From the NCBI RefSeq assembly GCF_900092135.1, contig NZ_FMYF01000004.1, positions 124,001 through 188,000 of the forward strand: a DNA stretch of 64,000 nucleotides. The letters are read 5' to 3'. The notes below the pieces were generated by a model, which had not been told where the DNA came from, searched no databases, and worked only from the letters and a program-made list of their open reading frames with translations. This document shows, piece by piece, positions 44,515-51,590 of this stretch. A program made the position numbers and the translations under genes. Source of the DNA: Raineyella antarctica. Its GTDB lineage: Bacteria; Actinomycetota; Actinomycetes; Propionibacteriales; Propionibacteriaceae. How positions within the stretch are numbered: position 1 is the first letter of the stretch; every line of letters begins with the position of its first letter.

Positions 44515-44967
44515 ATGGCAGGATGCGGTTTCGTGAATGATTTGCTGACGACGGCCGACGTCGCGACCCTGTTGCAGGTTTCTCCGCAGCGGGTGCGTTC
44601 GCTTGCCCGGGACGAGGTGCTCCCGGCGGTCCGTGACGAAGGCGGTGCCGGCTGGCTGTTCCGGGCCACCGATGTGCGGGACTACCAGGAGCGCCGCACG
44701 GTGCGTCGGGGGCCGAGGTCCCAGCACGAGGGGGGCCGCCCGGCGGCGGTTCCCGCTCGTGAGGAGATGACCTCGACACCGCGGCCGGATCCTGCCCGGC
44801 TGCGGGCCGACACCGAGGCCCTGCGTACGGAGAACGAGGCGCTGCGTACGGAGAACGAGGCACTGCGGGCCGAAGTCGCCCGGCTGCGCACCGAGCACGA
44901 GGACCTGGCGACCAGGTTGCAGCGGTCGCTGGCGCTCAGCGAGGTGCTGGTCCGGGAGTTGGGGTGA
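44515..44967 (+). CDS. Helix-turn-helix plus coiled-coil protein next to the GTTTCG array
   Basis: 150 residues. An N-terminal MerR/BldC/excisionase-like winged helix (LLTTADVATLLQVSPQRVRSL, then EVLPAVRDEGGAGWLFRATDVRDYQ) is joined by a basic Pro-rich linker to a C-terminal coiled coil with perfect heptads of LRTENEA and LRAEVARLRTEHEDLATRLQ. DNA binding with coiled-coil oligomerisation is expected. Two DNA copies of a 21-bp tandem repeat (44821-44862) encode the twin LRTENEA heptads. The start is uncertain: ATG 44515 or GTG 44533 (which overlaps a GTTTCG). Its 3' end overlaps the convergent gene by 32 bases. Confidence 0.78.
   Translation: MAGCGFVNDLLTTADVATLLQVSPQRVRSLARDEVLPAVRDEGGAGWLFRATDVRDYQERRTVRRGPRSQHEGGRPAAVPAREEMTSTPRPDPARLRADTEALRTENEALRTENEALRAEVARLRTEHEDLATRLQRSLALSEVLVRELG
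44821..44862 (+). repeat. 21-bp tandem duplication in the coiled-coil coding region
   Basis: Two adjacent copies of CTGCGTACGGAGAACGAGGC plus one base, encoding LRTENEA twice, differ at the last base only. A recent heptad duplication lengthening the coiled coil. Confidence 0.8.
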
Positions 44968-45868
44968 TCCAGTAGGCCCAGGCCAACCGGCGGACGGTCG
45001 AGAGGCGCTGGGGGGCATCGATCTCGGGCTCGAGGGTGGCCAGGGTCCCGATGGCGCGCTGGTGGGCCCGGACCAGGCCCCGGGCGTGCAGCGGCATTCC
45101 GGGGGGGACGTTGCGCCCGTTGGGTGCGCAGGTGACGAACAGTGCCCGGTGGTCGGCTCCCTCGAGGGCGCTGACCAGTCGGCGGCGCAGGCCCATCCAG
45201 ACGCGTACGGCTCCCCATCCCCAGGGCGGGAGCGGGGCGTACACCTCGCCGTCCTCGGGGTCCTCCTGCCAGGCGGCCGGCAGGTGCTGCGGGGGGTCGG
45301 TGCGGATCCAGGCGCCGGTACCGGTGCTCCGGAGGTCGTCGGTACGCAGGGAGACCAGCTGCTCGCTGGTGAGGCCGGCGGCGGCGACCAGGGCGATGGC
45401 TGCCGCGGCGCGGCTCATCATGTCGTTGTCCTGGTGACGCAGCGCCCGCACGGTGAGGACGGTGTGTTCGGCCAGGTGGGGGGTCAGCTCGATCAGGGGG
45501 GTGGGGTCGTGGACCGCCGGGGGAGCGGGTTGCTGGGTGCGGGTGGCCAGCCAGCGCAGCGCCGAGGCGCGGGCCCGGACCGTACGGGGCGACTCGGGGA
45601 TGATCCGTTCCGGGCCGCCGGCGCGCCGGCGCAGGCGGCCCTCGGTGGCCGCAGCCAGGTAGTCCTGGACGGCCGCGGGGGAGAGCAGGTCGGCCACGGT
45701 GACGCGTGCCATCGCCTTGACGCCGGCGCCTTGCGTGTAGTGGTCCAGGGCCCCGGTGATGGCCCATTCGCGTTGTCGGGTGGTGGAGGAGGAAGCGTGC
45801 GAGGAGAGCTCGTCGATGAGGTCGGGGAGCACGGCCAGGACCCGGTCAGAGGGTGAAAGCACTATCAC
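44936..45868 (-). CDS. Tyrosine-recombinase-like protein, apparently catalytically degenerate
   Basis: 310 residues. The N-terminal half looks like a core-binding domain (RTVRARASALRWLATRTQQ); the second half follows the order of a tyrosine recombinase catalytic domain (AIALVAAAGLTSEQLVSLRTDDLR, then LVSALEGADHRALFVT and LSTVRRLAWAYWI), but Arg I is Thr in GLTSEQL, no HxxR box is evident and no catalytic Tyr follows. A binding or structural role fits better than strand exchange. GTG 45868 is preferred because TATTAT lies at exact leaderless distance. The gene converges on the helix-turn-helix gene. Confidence 0.6.
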   Translation of the reverse strand: MIVLSPSDRVLAVLPDLIDELSSHASSSTTRQREWAITGALDHYTQGAGVKAMARVTVADLLSPAAVQDYLAAATEGRLRRRAGGPERIIPESPRTVRARASALRWLATRTQQPAPPAVHDPTPLIELTPHLAEHTVLTVRALRHQDNDMMSRAAAAIALVAAAGLTSEQLVSLRTDDLRSTGTGAWIRTDPPQHLPAAWQEDPEDGEVYAPLPPWGWGAVRVWMGLRRRLVSALEGADHRALFVTCAPNGRNVPPGMPLHARGLVRAHQRAIGTLATLEPEIDAPQRLSTVRRLAWAYWITPTPGPAPR

Positions 45869-45877
45869 GAGGCAATA

Positions 45878-45985
45878 ATAACAGGCCTGGGCGACCCTCC
45901 CCTCATTGCTCTCCGGAACCCCCCACGTACCTGAACGGGGGCGGGGCGGAGTCATCACCGAGGGAGAGGTGCCCAGGCCTGTTAT
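45878..45985. promoter_or_regulatory. Mirror-image pair of GCCCAGGCCTGTTAT motifs in a 400-base gap
   Basis: The 15-base word occurs at 45971-45985 on the plus strand and at 45878-45892 on the minus strand, pointing outward, 78 bases apart. In both directions a GTG follows after exactly nine bases. On the minus strand this is the start of the recombinase-like gene and TATTAT is a canonical -10 box; on the plus strand the downstream frame (from 45995) does not look coding, and the PAP2 gene starts 278 bases later. I take these as outward promoter or operator copies. The rest of 45986-46272 shows nothing else. Confidence 0.6.
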
Positions 45986-46272
45986 CAGATCTTCGTGGAG
46001 GGACGATCTGAGCGAGGCAGCCGCCCCAGGAATTCCCTGCCGCCGACGGCCCCCTCCAGGTCCCGGGGGCGGCTCGTCTGGAGCGCTGATCTGCGATCAT
46101 CACCCGACCACGGAACCGACCCTGGCGGGGGAGAGTGCCGACGAGCGAGCACGGCGTGGGGGCCCACTGCAGGGCGACTTCCCAAAATCTTGGCGAGGCC
46201 CGACCATCATGGAGGGGCCGACCGGCACCGCCGGAGGCGACCACCAGCTACGAGAGAAGGACCGGCTCATTC

Positions 46273-47010
46273 ATGTCAACAGTTGGCCACCCTGCCGTCG
46301 GAGTGCCCGGGAGGGCTGCGGACGATGAGGGGATCTTCCGCCGTTCGCCCTATCCGCTGGTACTGATCACCCTGGCGATCATCGCCGTGCTGGTCATCAC
46401 CGGCGCGGGCTTCCTGCTGAAGTACGTCCCGCTCGACCGGGGCCTGTCGCTGTGGCTCAACGGGTTCCATGTCGGCGTCATCGGAGCGCTGACCTCAGCG
46501 GTGTACCACGTGTTCAGCCCAGGACCCGCGATCGCCCTCACCATCCTCGCCGCTGCCGTCATCTGGTGGGTCCACAAGGACCTGCGCCCCGCCGTGGCGT
46601 TCGGGGGAGTGGTCGCCGTGACCTGGCTGCCCTCGGCGATTGTGAAGCTGCTCGTGCACCGCCCACGCCCGGACACGGCCCTGCAGCCCCACCACTTCGT
46701 CCCCGTCCAGGTGGACGCGTCCTATCCGAGCGGTCACATGGTCTTCATCGTCGCCATCGTCATCGCCCTGGTGTACGTCCTGCGGGACACCCGGTGGTAC
46801 CGGCTGACCGTGGCCCTCGGCACGATTCTCGCCGTGGTCGTGGGCCTGTCCCTGATGATCGATGGCGTGCACTATCCGACCGATGTGGCCGCCTCGATCG
46901 CCTGGTCACTCGCCATCGCCCCGGCCGTCCGCGTGGTCGGTGTCGACCTGGTCATGCCGCAGCTGCGCTTCCTGAACCGGAGCAGCGCCCAGCGCGCCCT
47001 CCCGCGCTAG
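46273..47010 (+). CDS. PAP2-family membrane phosphatase
   Basis: 245 residues, about six membrane helices. The phosphatase signature is complete: KLLVHRPRPD (KX6RP), YPSGHMVF (PSGH), and SLMIDGVHYPTDV (SRX5HX3D with Ser for the usual SR). Such proteins dephosphorylate lipid phosphates including undecaprenyl pyrophosphate and phosphatidate. GAAGGA lies about 12 bases before ATG 46273. An in-frame start 138 bases earlier would only add filler. A 19-base gap separates it from the next convergent gene. Confidence 0.9.
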   Translation: MSTVGHPAVGVPGRAADDEGIFRRSPYPLVLITLAIIAVLVITGAGFLLKYVPLDRGLSLWLNGFHVGVIGALTSAVYHVFSPGPAIALTILAAAVIWWVHKDLRPAVAFGGVVAVTWLPSAIVKLLVHRPRPDTALQPHHFVPVQVDASYPSGHMVFIVAIVIALVYVLRDTRWYRLTVALGTILAVVVGLSLMIDGVHYPTDVAASIAWSLAIAPAVRVVGVDLVMPQLRFLNRSSAQRALPR

Positions 47011-47028
47011 CGTCCGGTCCGACGCGGC

Positions 47029-47640
47029 TCACAGGCCCGCCACCACCCATGGACTGGACGGGGGCGCCGGCCGTGTCACGATCTCCCCGCAGTCCAGGGA
47101 TCGCGCCGGGTGCATCGGGACCGCGAACCGCCGGTCCGGTCCCAACCCACGGGACGGCCGGTTCTCGAACTCCAGCGCCGCCTGGATCAGGCTGCGCATC
47201 CTCCTGATCCCGGACCATGCCACCCAGGCGAGGATGCCGGCCGTCGGCAGCTCGACGAACACTGCCAGGGCGACCTCCCGAAGCAGTTCCTGCAGGGTCA
47301 CGGTCGTCATGATGTCGAACCAGGCGTCCATCACGAAGATCGGCAGTGTTCCCAGCGCGATCAGCGGCGCGGCCCAGTGCCCACGGCGCAGGGCCACGCC
47401 CGTCAGGGCCAGGCCGAGCACCTCGAGCGCATCGATGCCGACCCAGGTCAGCTGCCAGTTGGCCAGGCCGGTCCAGGCCACCGACCAGTCCTGGGCGAAC
47501 AGGTCGACGGGCAGGACCAGGCCGAGCCAGTACGCCCAGAGGGCGAGGACGGTCGCGGCACCGATGAGCCCGGCACCGACTCGTGGACGGGCCAGCACCG
47601 GCACCGGCGGGAGCGGGACACGCATCTGTGGGGCAGCCAT
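47029..47640 (-). CDS. Four-helix membrane protein of unknown function
   Basis: 203 residues. Membrane segments at about 22-42 (GLIGAATVLALWAYWLGLVL), 63-80, 85-105 and 112-140, then a cytoplasmic tail of 60 residues. No known family is recognised. ATG 47640 is used; a GTG at 47697 in the same frame would add 19 residues. No good ribosome site is seen at either, so the start is uncertain. Confidence 0.65.
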   Translation of the reverse strand: MAAPQMRVPLPPVPVLARPRVGAGLIGAATVLALWAYWLGLVLPVDLFAQDWSVAWTGLANWQLTWVGIDALEVLGLALTGVALRRGHWAAPLIALGTLPIFVMDAWFDIMTTVTLQELLREVALAVFVELPTAGILAWVAWSGIRRMRSLIQAALEFENRPSRGLGPDRRFAVPMHPARSLDCGEIVTRPAPPSSPWVVAGL

Positions 47641-47779
47641 GACTGAAGATTGCTGCCCGATTCTGTGCGGGGCATCGGAAGACACCCCGACCACCACTGA
47701 GAAGGAGCAGGCCCCGAGGAGCGGGGGGAGCGATGCCCTCCCGGTGGGTCGGGGACGGGCACTCGATCGCGGACGCCGT

Positions 47780-47953
47780 TCAGGCCTGACGGAGGAACCT
47801 GAAGTAGAAGGCCGCGAAGACCAGGACGATGCCGACGTTGGCCATCAGGCGCGGCCAGAGGTGGCCCCGGAAGAACAGCAGGTCCACCCCCACCACGAGC
47901 ACTACCATCACCAGCACGTACAGCACCGATGCCATGGTCAGGTGTCTTGCCAT
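47780..47953 (-). CDS. Small two-helix membrane protein
   Basis: 57 residues: MARHLTMASVLYVLVMVVLVVGVDLLFF, then a basic turn and a second helix (RLMANVGIVLVFAAFYFRFL). Bacterial proteins of this kind are common and mostly uncharacterised. GGAG before ATG 47953 supports it as a real gene; the frame continues upstream, but that extra segment has no credible start. Confidence 0.7.
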   Translation of the reverse strand: MARHLTMASVLYVLVMVVLVVGVDLLFFRGHLWPRLMANVGIVLVFAAFYFRFLRQA

Positions 47954-48085
47954 TATCTGCTCCTGCCGACCGGCCGGTTGGGCGCCGGCCACCCCTTCAG
48001 GATGCTTCGCAGAGGCCTGTCCGGCAAGAGTGGGAGGGGGAAGGGGTCCGTCGGTCACATAGCTGGCGGGAGCAAGCAACCCCTT

Positions 48086-48109
48086 GTATCGCGTATAGAT
48101 ACACGATAC
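48086..48109. promoter_or_regulatory. HigBA operator palindrome
   Basis: GTATCGCGTATA (48086-48097) and GATACACGATAC (48098-48109) form a near-perfect dyad, 10 of 12 bases per arm matching. It ends inside the higB -10 box TACGCT (48107-48112), so HigA binding would block the promoter, the usual autoregulation. Confidence 0.65.
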
Positions 48110-48118
48110 GCTTTGCCG

Positions 48119-48397
48119 GTGATCGTCAGCTTCCGGCACAAGGGTCTGGAGCAGCTCTATCGCACGGGGACCAAGAAGGGTGTCCAGGCCACCCACGTGC
48201 CGAAGCTGCTCCGCATCCTGTCAGCACTCGATGTGGCCGACAGCCCGGACGACCTGTCGATCCCATCGTTCCGCACCCAGCAGCTGAAGGGTGACCTGAC
48301 CGGACACTGGTCGATCTGGGTGAACGGCAATTGGCGGGTGACCTTCCGATTCATCGAGGCGGATGTGGAACTGGTCGATTATCAGGACTACCACTGA
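48119..48397 (+). CDS. higB: HigB-type (RelE-fold) toxin
   Basis: 92 residues: VIVSFRHKGLEQLYRTGTKK at the start and WSIWVNGNWRVTFRFIEADVELVDYQDYH at the end (quoted in pieces: GHWSIWVNGNWRVTFRF, VELVDYQDYH). This is the HigB/RelE plasmid-killer type, which cuts mRNA on the ribosome. The start is GTG 48119; TACGCT at 48107-48112 puts it in leaderless position. The toxin precedes its antitoxin, the higBA order, with an 11-base gap. Confidence 0.9.
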   Translation: MIVSFRHKGLEQLYRTGTKKGVQATHVPKLLRILSALDVADSPDDLSIPSFRTQQLKGDLTGHWSIWVNGNWRVTFRFIEADVELVDYQDYH

Positions 48398-48408
48398 GAA
48401 GGCAGGTG

Positions 48409-48699
48409 ATGGCAATGATGAAGAATCCGGTGCATCCGGGAGAGATCTTGCGGGAGGACGTGCTGGCCCACCTCGGCCTGACCGTGAGTGAGGCGGCGTC
48501 GCGTCTGGGCATCTCGCGAGTGGCCCTGAGCCGGGTGTTGCACGGCCACGCGGGGATCAGCCCGAACCTCGCCGTTCGACTGGAGGAGGCCGGAGTCGGA
48601 ACAGCCCGGGCATGGCTTGCCATGCAGGCTGCCCATGACCTGGCCAACGAGCGCGCAGCCGCACGTCCCAAGGTGCGCAGGCTCGACGACGTCGCCTGA
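48409..48699 (+). CDS. higA: HigA-family antitoxin
   Basis: 96 residues. The MKNPVHPGEILREDVLAHLG opening and the helix-turn-helix LTVSEAASRLGISRVALSRVLHGHAGIS are classic HigA. It neutralises HigB and represses the operon through the 48.09-kb palindrome. The start is ATG 48409 or 48415 (MMKNPVHPG); AAGGCAGG precedes both. Confidence 0.92.
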   Translation: MAMMKNPVHPGEILREDVLAHLGLTVSEAASRLGISRVALSRVLHGHAGISPNLAVRLEEAGVGTARAWLAMQAAHDLANERAAARPKVRRLDDVA

Positions 48700-48714
48700 C
48701 GTCCGGCCAGTCAG

Positions 48715-49761
48715 CTAGGAGGCCGACAGGGGATGGGCAGCAACCGCTGCCGCGAGCTCTCCCGGGAGCTCATCCAGGTACTGTCCCGTAGTGGCGATGG
48801 AGGAGTGGCCGAGCATCTGCGCGACGACCTTCACGTCCCAGCCGGCCGACAACATGATCGTGGCAGCCGTATGGCGCAGGGCATGAGGCGTCACCTCCCT
48901 GGCCTTCTCCGGCGCCGCGAGCAGGACCCGTTGTTCGGCCCGGCGCAGCAACCGCTGGACATCCCGCGGATTCAGGCGGGCGCCCCGACCGGTACGGACC
49001 AAGGCCCGGGCAGAGTCCTCGCGCTGGTCCTGCGGCAGCTGGGGCCCCGGCGCCGGCCGTACGGCGAGGTAGGCATCGCGCCGTGCGACGAGCCAGGGGG
49101 AGAGGGGGACCTTGCGTACCTTGCCGCCCTTGCCATCGATCCGCCACACCACCTGGCCGTCCTCCATCCGCATGTCATCCAGATTGGCCTGACAGAGCTC
49201 AGAGACGCGAGGTCCCAGGATCGACAGCACCGAGAGGATGAAGCGGTCCCGGGCCCAGTTGCGTTCGTGCGGACGGGCAGTCGCAGGATCCTCCTCACCG
49301 GGTCCGAACTCCAGCAGCGCCAGGGCCTGGTCACCGGTCAGGGCCGTCCGGGCGATCCGCAGCCCACCGCGGACTGTCGGGTTGAGGACCGACCACTGCA
49401 TGGGGGAGAGCTGTACCCAGCCGTTCTGGGCCGCGTGGCTGAAGAACTTGGAGACCGATTGCCGGAACCTCTTCTGGGTCGCCACACTGATCCCGGGGGC
49501 ATGCTTGCGCGTCGGGTCGACGAACCGTCGGTCGGGGAGTGAGCCGAACCGAGCGATGGCCGTGTCGACGTCCTGGCCGGTGATGTCATCCACGACGACG
49601 TCACCACCGAGGATCCTGGTGAAGTCCGCCAGGTCGGCGGCGTAGTTGTCGCGGGTGGCAGGGGAGAGGTTGCCGACCGTCACCTGTGCGGAGACTGCGT
49701 CGAGATAGCGGTCGACCGCAGCGCCCAGCGTGATGCGTAGCGCCTTCGGCGGTGCCACCAT
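48715..49761 (-). CDS. Tyrosine recombinase (site-specific integrase)
   Basis: 348 residues. SAM-like core-binding domain (about 10-110: LGAAVDRYLDAVSAQVTVGNL) and catalytic domain with Arg in GPRVSELCQANLDD, Lys in DGKGGKVRKVPL, HALRHTAATIML, LGHSSIATTGQYLDEL with the catalytic Tyr near 333. All five active residues are in place, so it should be active, unlike the degenerate relative at 45 kb. Its stop is 15 bases from the higA stop (convergent). It may be an integrase of the island that carries the two toxin-antitoxin modules, or a Xer-like recombinase. Confidence 0.9.
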   Translation of the reverse strand: MVAPPKALRITLGAAVDRYLDAVSAQVTVGNLSPATRDNYAADLADFTRILGGDVVVDDITGQDVDTAIARFGSLPDRRFVDPTRKHAPGISVATQKRFRQSVSKFFSHAAQNGWVQLSPMQWSVLNPTVRGGLRIARTALTGDQALALLEFGPGEEDPATARPHERNWARDRFILSVLSILGPRVSELCQANLDDMRMEDGQVVWRIDGKGGKVRKVPLSPWLVARRDAYLAVRPAPGPQLPQDQREDSARALVRTGRGARLNPRDVQRLLRRAEQRVLLAAPEKAREVTPHALRHTAATIMLSAGWDVKVVAQMLGHSSIATTGQYLDELPGELAAAVAAHPLSAS

Positions 49762-49805
49762 GGTTACCCCTCCAATTTTCCGAAATCGCCCAGCGTCGTC
49801 CTTTT

Positions 49806-49815
49806 GTAGTACTAC
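49806..49815. promoter_or_regulatory. Palindrome GTAGTACTAC before the integrase gene
   Basis: A perfect 10-bp palindrome 45 bases upstream of the integrase start, flanked by T-rich sequence. Likely an operator; no binding family can be named. Confidence 0.35.
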
Positions 49816-50207
49816 GACATTAAAGCCGAGACCGGTCGGGGCGTCGCAACACAGGCGAGTGGACCACCGCGCACGCCGACACCCGACCTCCAGGCACCCA
49901 CGTCACCGATCCGCACGCACCGACGATTCAAGCGCACGGGTCAGACACTTGCCGCCCAAGCCGTCCCGTGGTCACCAGTCGCCGACCTGGACCAGGTGTA
50001 CGAATCCGTCGGCGGATCGATTCGAACACCGACACAGCCAAGCGGAGATTCGACGACAGGAAGAGCCCAGCGCGGTGCGAACCCAGAGCGCCGGGCTCGC
50101 CTGGACGCCCAGCACGCCGAGGAGGAGGCGAGCAGCGCAGGGGTGCGCGCACAGCAAGCCCGAAGGGGAGCCGCAGAGTCCTCTCTCAGGGCTCCAGATT
50201 TCCTGTT

Positions 50208-50240
50208 TCTGACATAATGTGCATTATCGGTCATGTCAGA
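50208..50240. promoter_or_regulatory. Nested palindrome with a dif-like core
   Basis: Outer arms TCTGACAT (50208-50215) and ATGTCAGA (50233-50240) match perfectly inverted; inside, ATAATG and CATTAT (50214-50227) form a second perfect dyad around TG. CATAA...TTAT around a six-base centre is the core plan of XerC/XerD sites. It may be a recombination site or a repressor operator. Confidence 0.4.
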
Positions 50241-50560
50241 CCAAGACTCTGGGCCACCGCCCGGGCTCTCGCCGCCTCATCAACCAGATGGCCGATCGAC
50301 GGCGCTACCGCGGTTTCGGGCAAGTTCCAGAGGCAATCTCCAGGCGATCGCACCGACGAAAGGCAGAGTGGCTCCGGTTTACCGGGACCGGCGCGAGGTC
50401 ACCCATGGCCGGTGCTTGCACGGGCTCCACCATGTCGTGGCACGCGAAGGCCAACCAGCCCCTGCCGGGCCGGCATCACAGCAGTCGGGCCCTCGACTGC
50501 TGCTTTACTTTCATCGCCAAGCACTACCCCTGCACGACATCCTTTGATTCATCACAATCC

Positions 50561-50594
50561 ATTGCTAGCATCTACCCCAGGAGGTGCTAGCAAT
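50561..50594 (+). promoter_or_regulatory. FitA/VapB operator overlapping the antitoxin start
   Basis: ATTGCTAGCA (50561-50570) and TGCTAGCAAT (50585-50594) are perfect inverted 10-base arms 14 bases apart, covering the AGGAGG site and the ATG. Ribbon-helix-helix antitoxins bind such dyads to autoregulate. The same fold in RNA could hide the ribosome site. Confidence 0.7.
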
Positions 50595-50829
50595 GGCCAC
50601 GATCACCGTCCGGGGTCTCCCCGATGAGGTTCGCGACGCACTCAAGCGACGCGCCGCCAGAAAGGGCCACTCCATGGAGGCCGAGGCCCGCGAGATTCTT
50701 GCTGACACCATCAGGGCCGACATACAGGTACCCAACGCCCTGGTTGCCCTCCACCTGGCGACTCGCGAAAATCCTGTCGACCTGGAACTCCCCGAGCGCA
50801 ACGTCGAGCCACCCCGCGAGGTGTTCTGA
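50593..50829 (+). CDS. vapB: FitA/VapB-type antitoxin (ribbon-helix-helix)
   Basis: 78 residues. ATITVRGLPDEVRDALKRRAARKGHSMEAEAREILADTI is a typical FitA/CopG ribbon-helix-helix (TITVRGLPDEV strand, then two helices), followed by an extended tail that wraps the toxin. AGGAGG lies directly upstream. Its stop overlaps the toxin start (ATGA), so the two are coupled. Confidence 0.9.
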   Translation: MATITVRGLPDEVRDALKRRAARKGHSMEAEAREILADTIRADIQVPNALVALHLATRENPVDLELPERNVEPPREVF

Positions 50830-51236
50830 TGCGGGTGGCGCTCGACACCAATGTCGTGTCGGAGGTCATCAAGCCGCACTGTGACCCCAACGTCCTGAGC
50901 TGGATTCGCGGGCTCGCCACGGCGGATCTCGCACTGCCGGCTCCTTGTCTTGCCGAGTTGCATGTGGGCCTCCATCTGCTTCCAAACGGTGCGCGGCGGC
51001 AGCGACTCGAGCGCGCCGTGGAGGCCTTCATCGACGAGATCCCCATGATCCTGCCTTTCGACCGCAGCGCCGCCGAAGCTTTTGCCGATATTGCCACCGC
51101 ACCAGGACGGCCTCGTCCGACCATGGACGCCCTGATCGCGTCCATCTGCGTAGGCCAGGGACTTCCCTTGGCCACCCGCAACGTCCGCGACTTCGCCGGC
51201 TGCGGCATGGGGCTCATCAACCCCTGGGAACCGTGA
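50829..51236 (+). CDS. vapC: FitB/VapC-type PIN-domain toxin
   Basis: 135 residues, PIN fold. Acidic residues: Asp in ALDTNVVSE (about residue 6), Glu in CLAELHVGL, Asp in TMDALIASI, and Asp in RNVRDFAG, the set that binds magnesium. PIN toxins cut RNA, often tRNA. The start overlaps the antitoxin stop. Together with FitA this is a complete toxin-antitoxin unit on the same island as HigBA. Confidence 0.9.
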   Translation: MRVALDTNVVSEVIKPHCDPNVLSWIRGLATADLALPAPCLAELHVGLHLLPNGARRQRLERAVEAFIDEIPMILPFDRSAAEAFADIATAPGRPRPTMDALIASICVGQGLPLATRNVRDFAGCGMGLINPWEP

Positions 51237-51590
51237 CCCGGCAGGGGCCCCAGGTAGGAGGTCGAGGCCAGGTGGGCTCGCTCAGGTGTCCTCCCCCGCC
51301 TTACCGTTTGGCTGTTCCCGGGACCCAAGCGAGGCAGCGCTCATCGCCACCCTGCGAGAAATGGGCTTGGCTCCGGGAACCTCGCGGTTTCCGAAGCCAA
51401 GCAATCGAGCGGCCAACGAGCCCATACCCTATCCCGAAAAAAGCTCTGAGGCGGGGCGGTGGGCATCTCTCGCCCGCTCCTTCGCGGCCACCCAAGTCAC
51501 TGTGCAAGGATCGCGCAAATGTCAGTCTTTAGGCGGGTACCTGGATTCCTGAAGCGATCCCGGAAAACGCTCCGAGGCATCGAGCCATGA
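51237..51590. other. 354-base gap after vapBC with a hairpin
   Basis: No convincing gene. GCTTGGCT (51365-51372) and AGCCAAGC (51395-51402) are perfect inverted arms, with a partly paired inner stem, a possible terminator or island-end structure. A plus-strand frame from 51286 with 88 codons was considered but lacks a ribosome site and coding character. Confidence 0.45.

Larger units (their letters stand above)
49762..50560. other. 800-base gene-free stretch with several palindromes
   Basis: No frame here has convincing protein-like composition; several short frames on both strands are Arg-rich shadows. Three inverted repeats stand out: GTAGTACTAC (49806-49815) at the promoter end of the integrase gene; GTGTACGAATC/GATTCGAACAC (49996-50006 and 50019-50029, ten of eleven matching); and the nested palindrome at 50208-50240. 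AT content is higher than in the flanks. It resembles the leading region of a mobile element, where attachment and control sites lie. Confidence 0.5.

Noticed and set aside
45995-46366. Plus-strand frame of 123 codons starting with the second mirrored motif
   Set aside because: The translation is Arg/Ser/Pro-rich, third-position bias is not coding-like, and it overlaps the PAP2 gene out of frame. The motif itself is kept as regulatory.
49996-50029. tRNA gene suggested by TTCGAA with flanking complement
   Set aside because: No acceptor stem, anticodon arm or CCA-type end can be folded around it.
50208-50240. Calling this the chromosomal dif site
   Set aside because: Only the central core resembles XerC/XerD sites; the outer arms do not fit and form their own symmetric palindrome. 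Nothing else in the window indicates the replication terminus.
51286-51552. 88-codon plus-strand frame after vapC
   Set aside because: No ribosome site, no leaderless box, and an ordinary non-coding composition.
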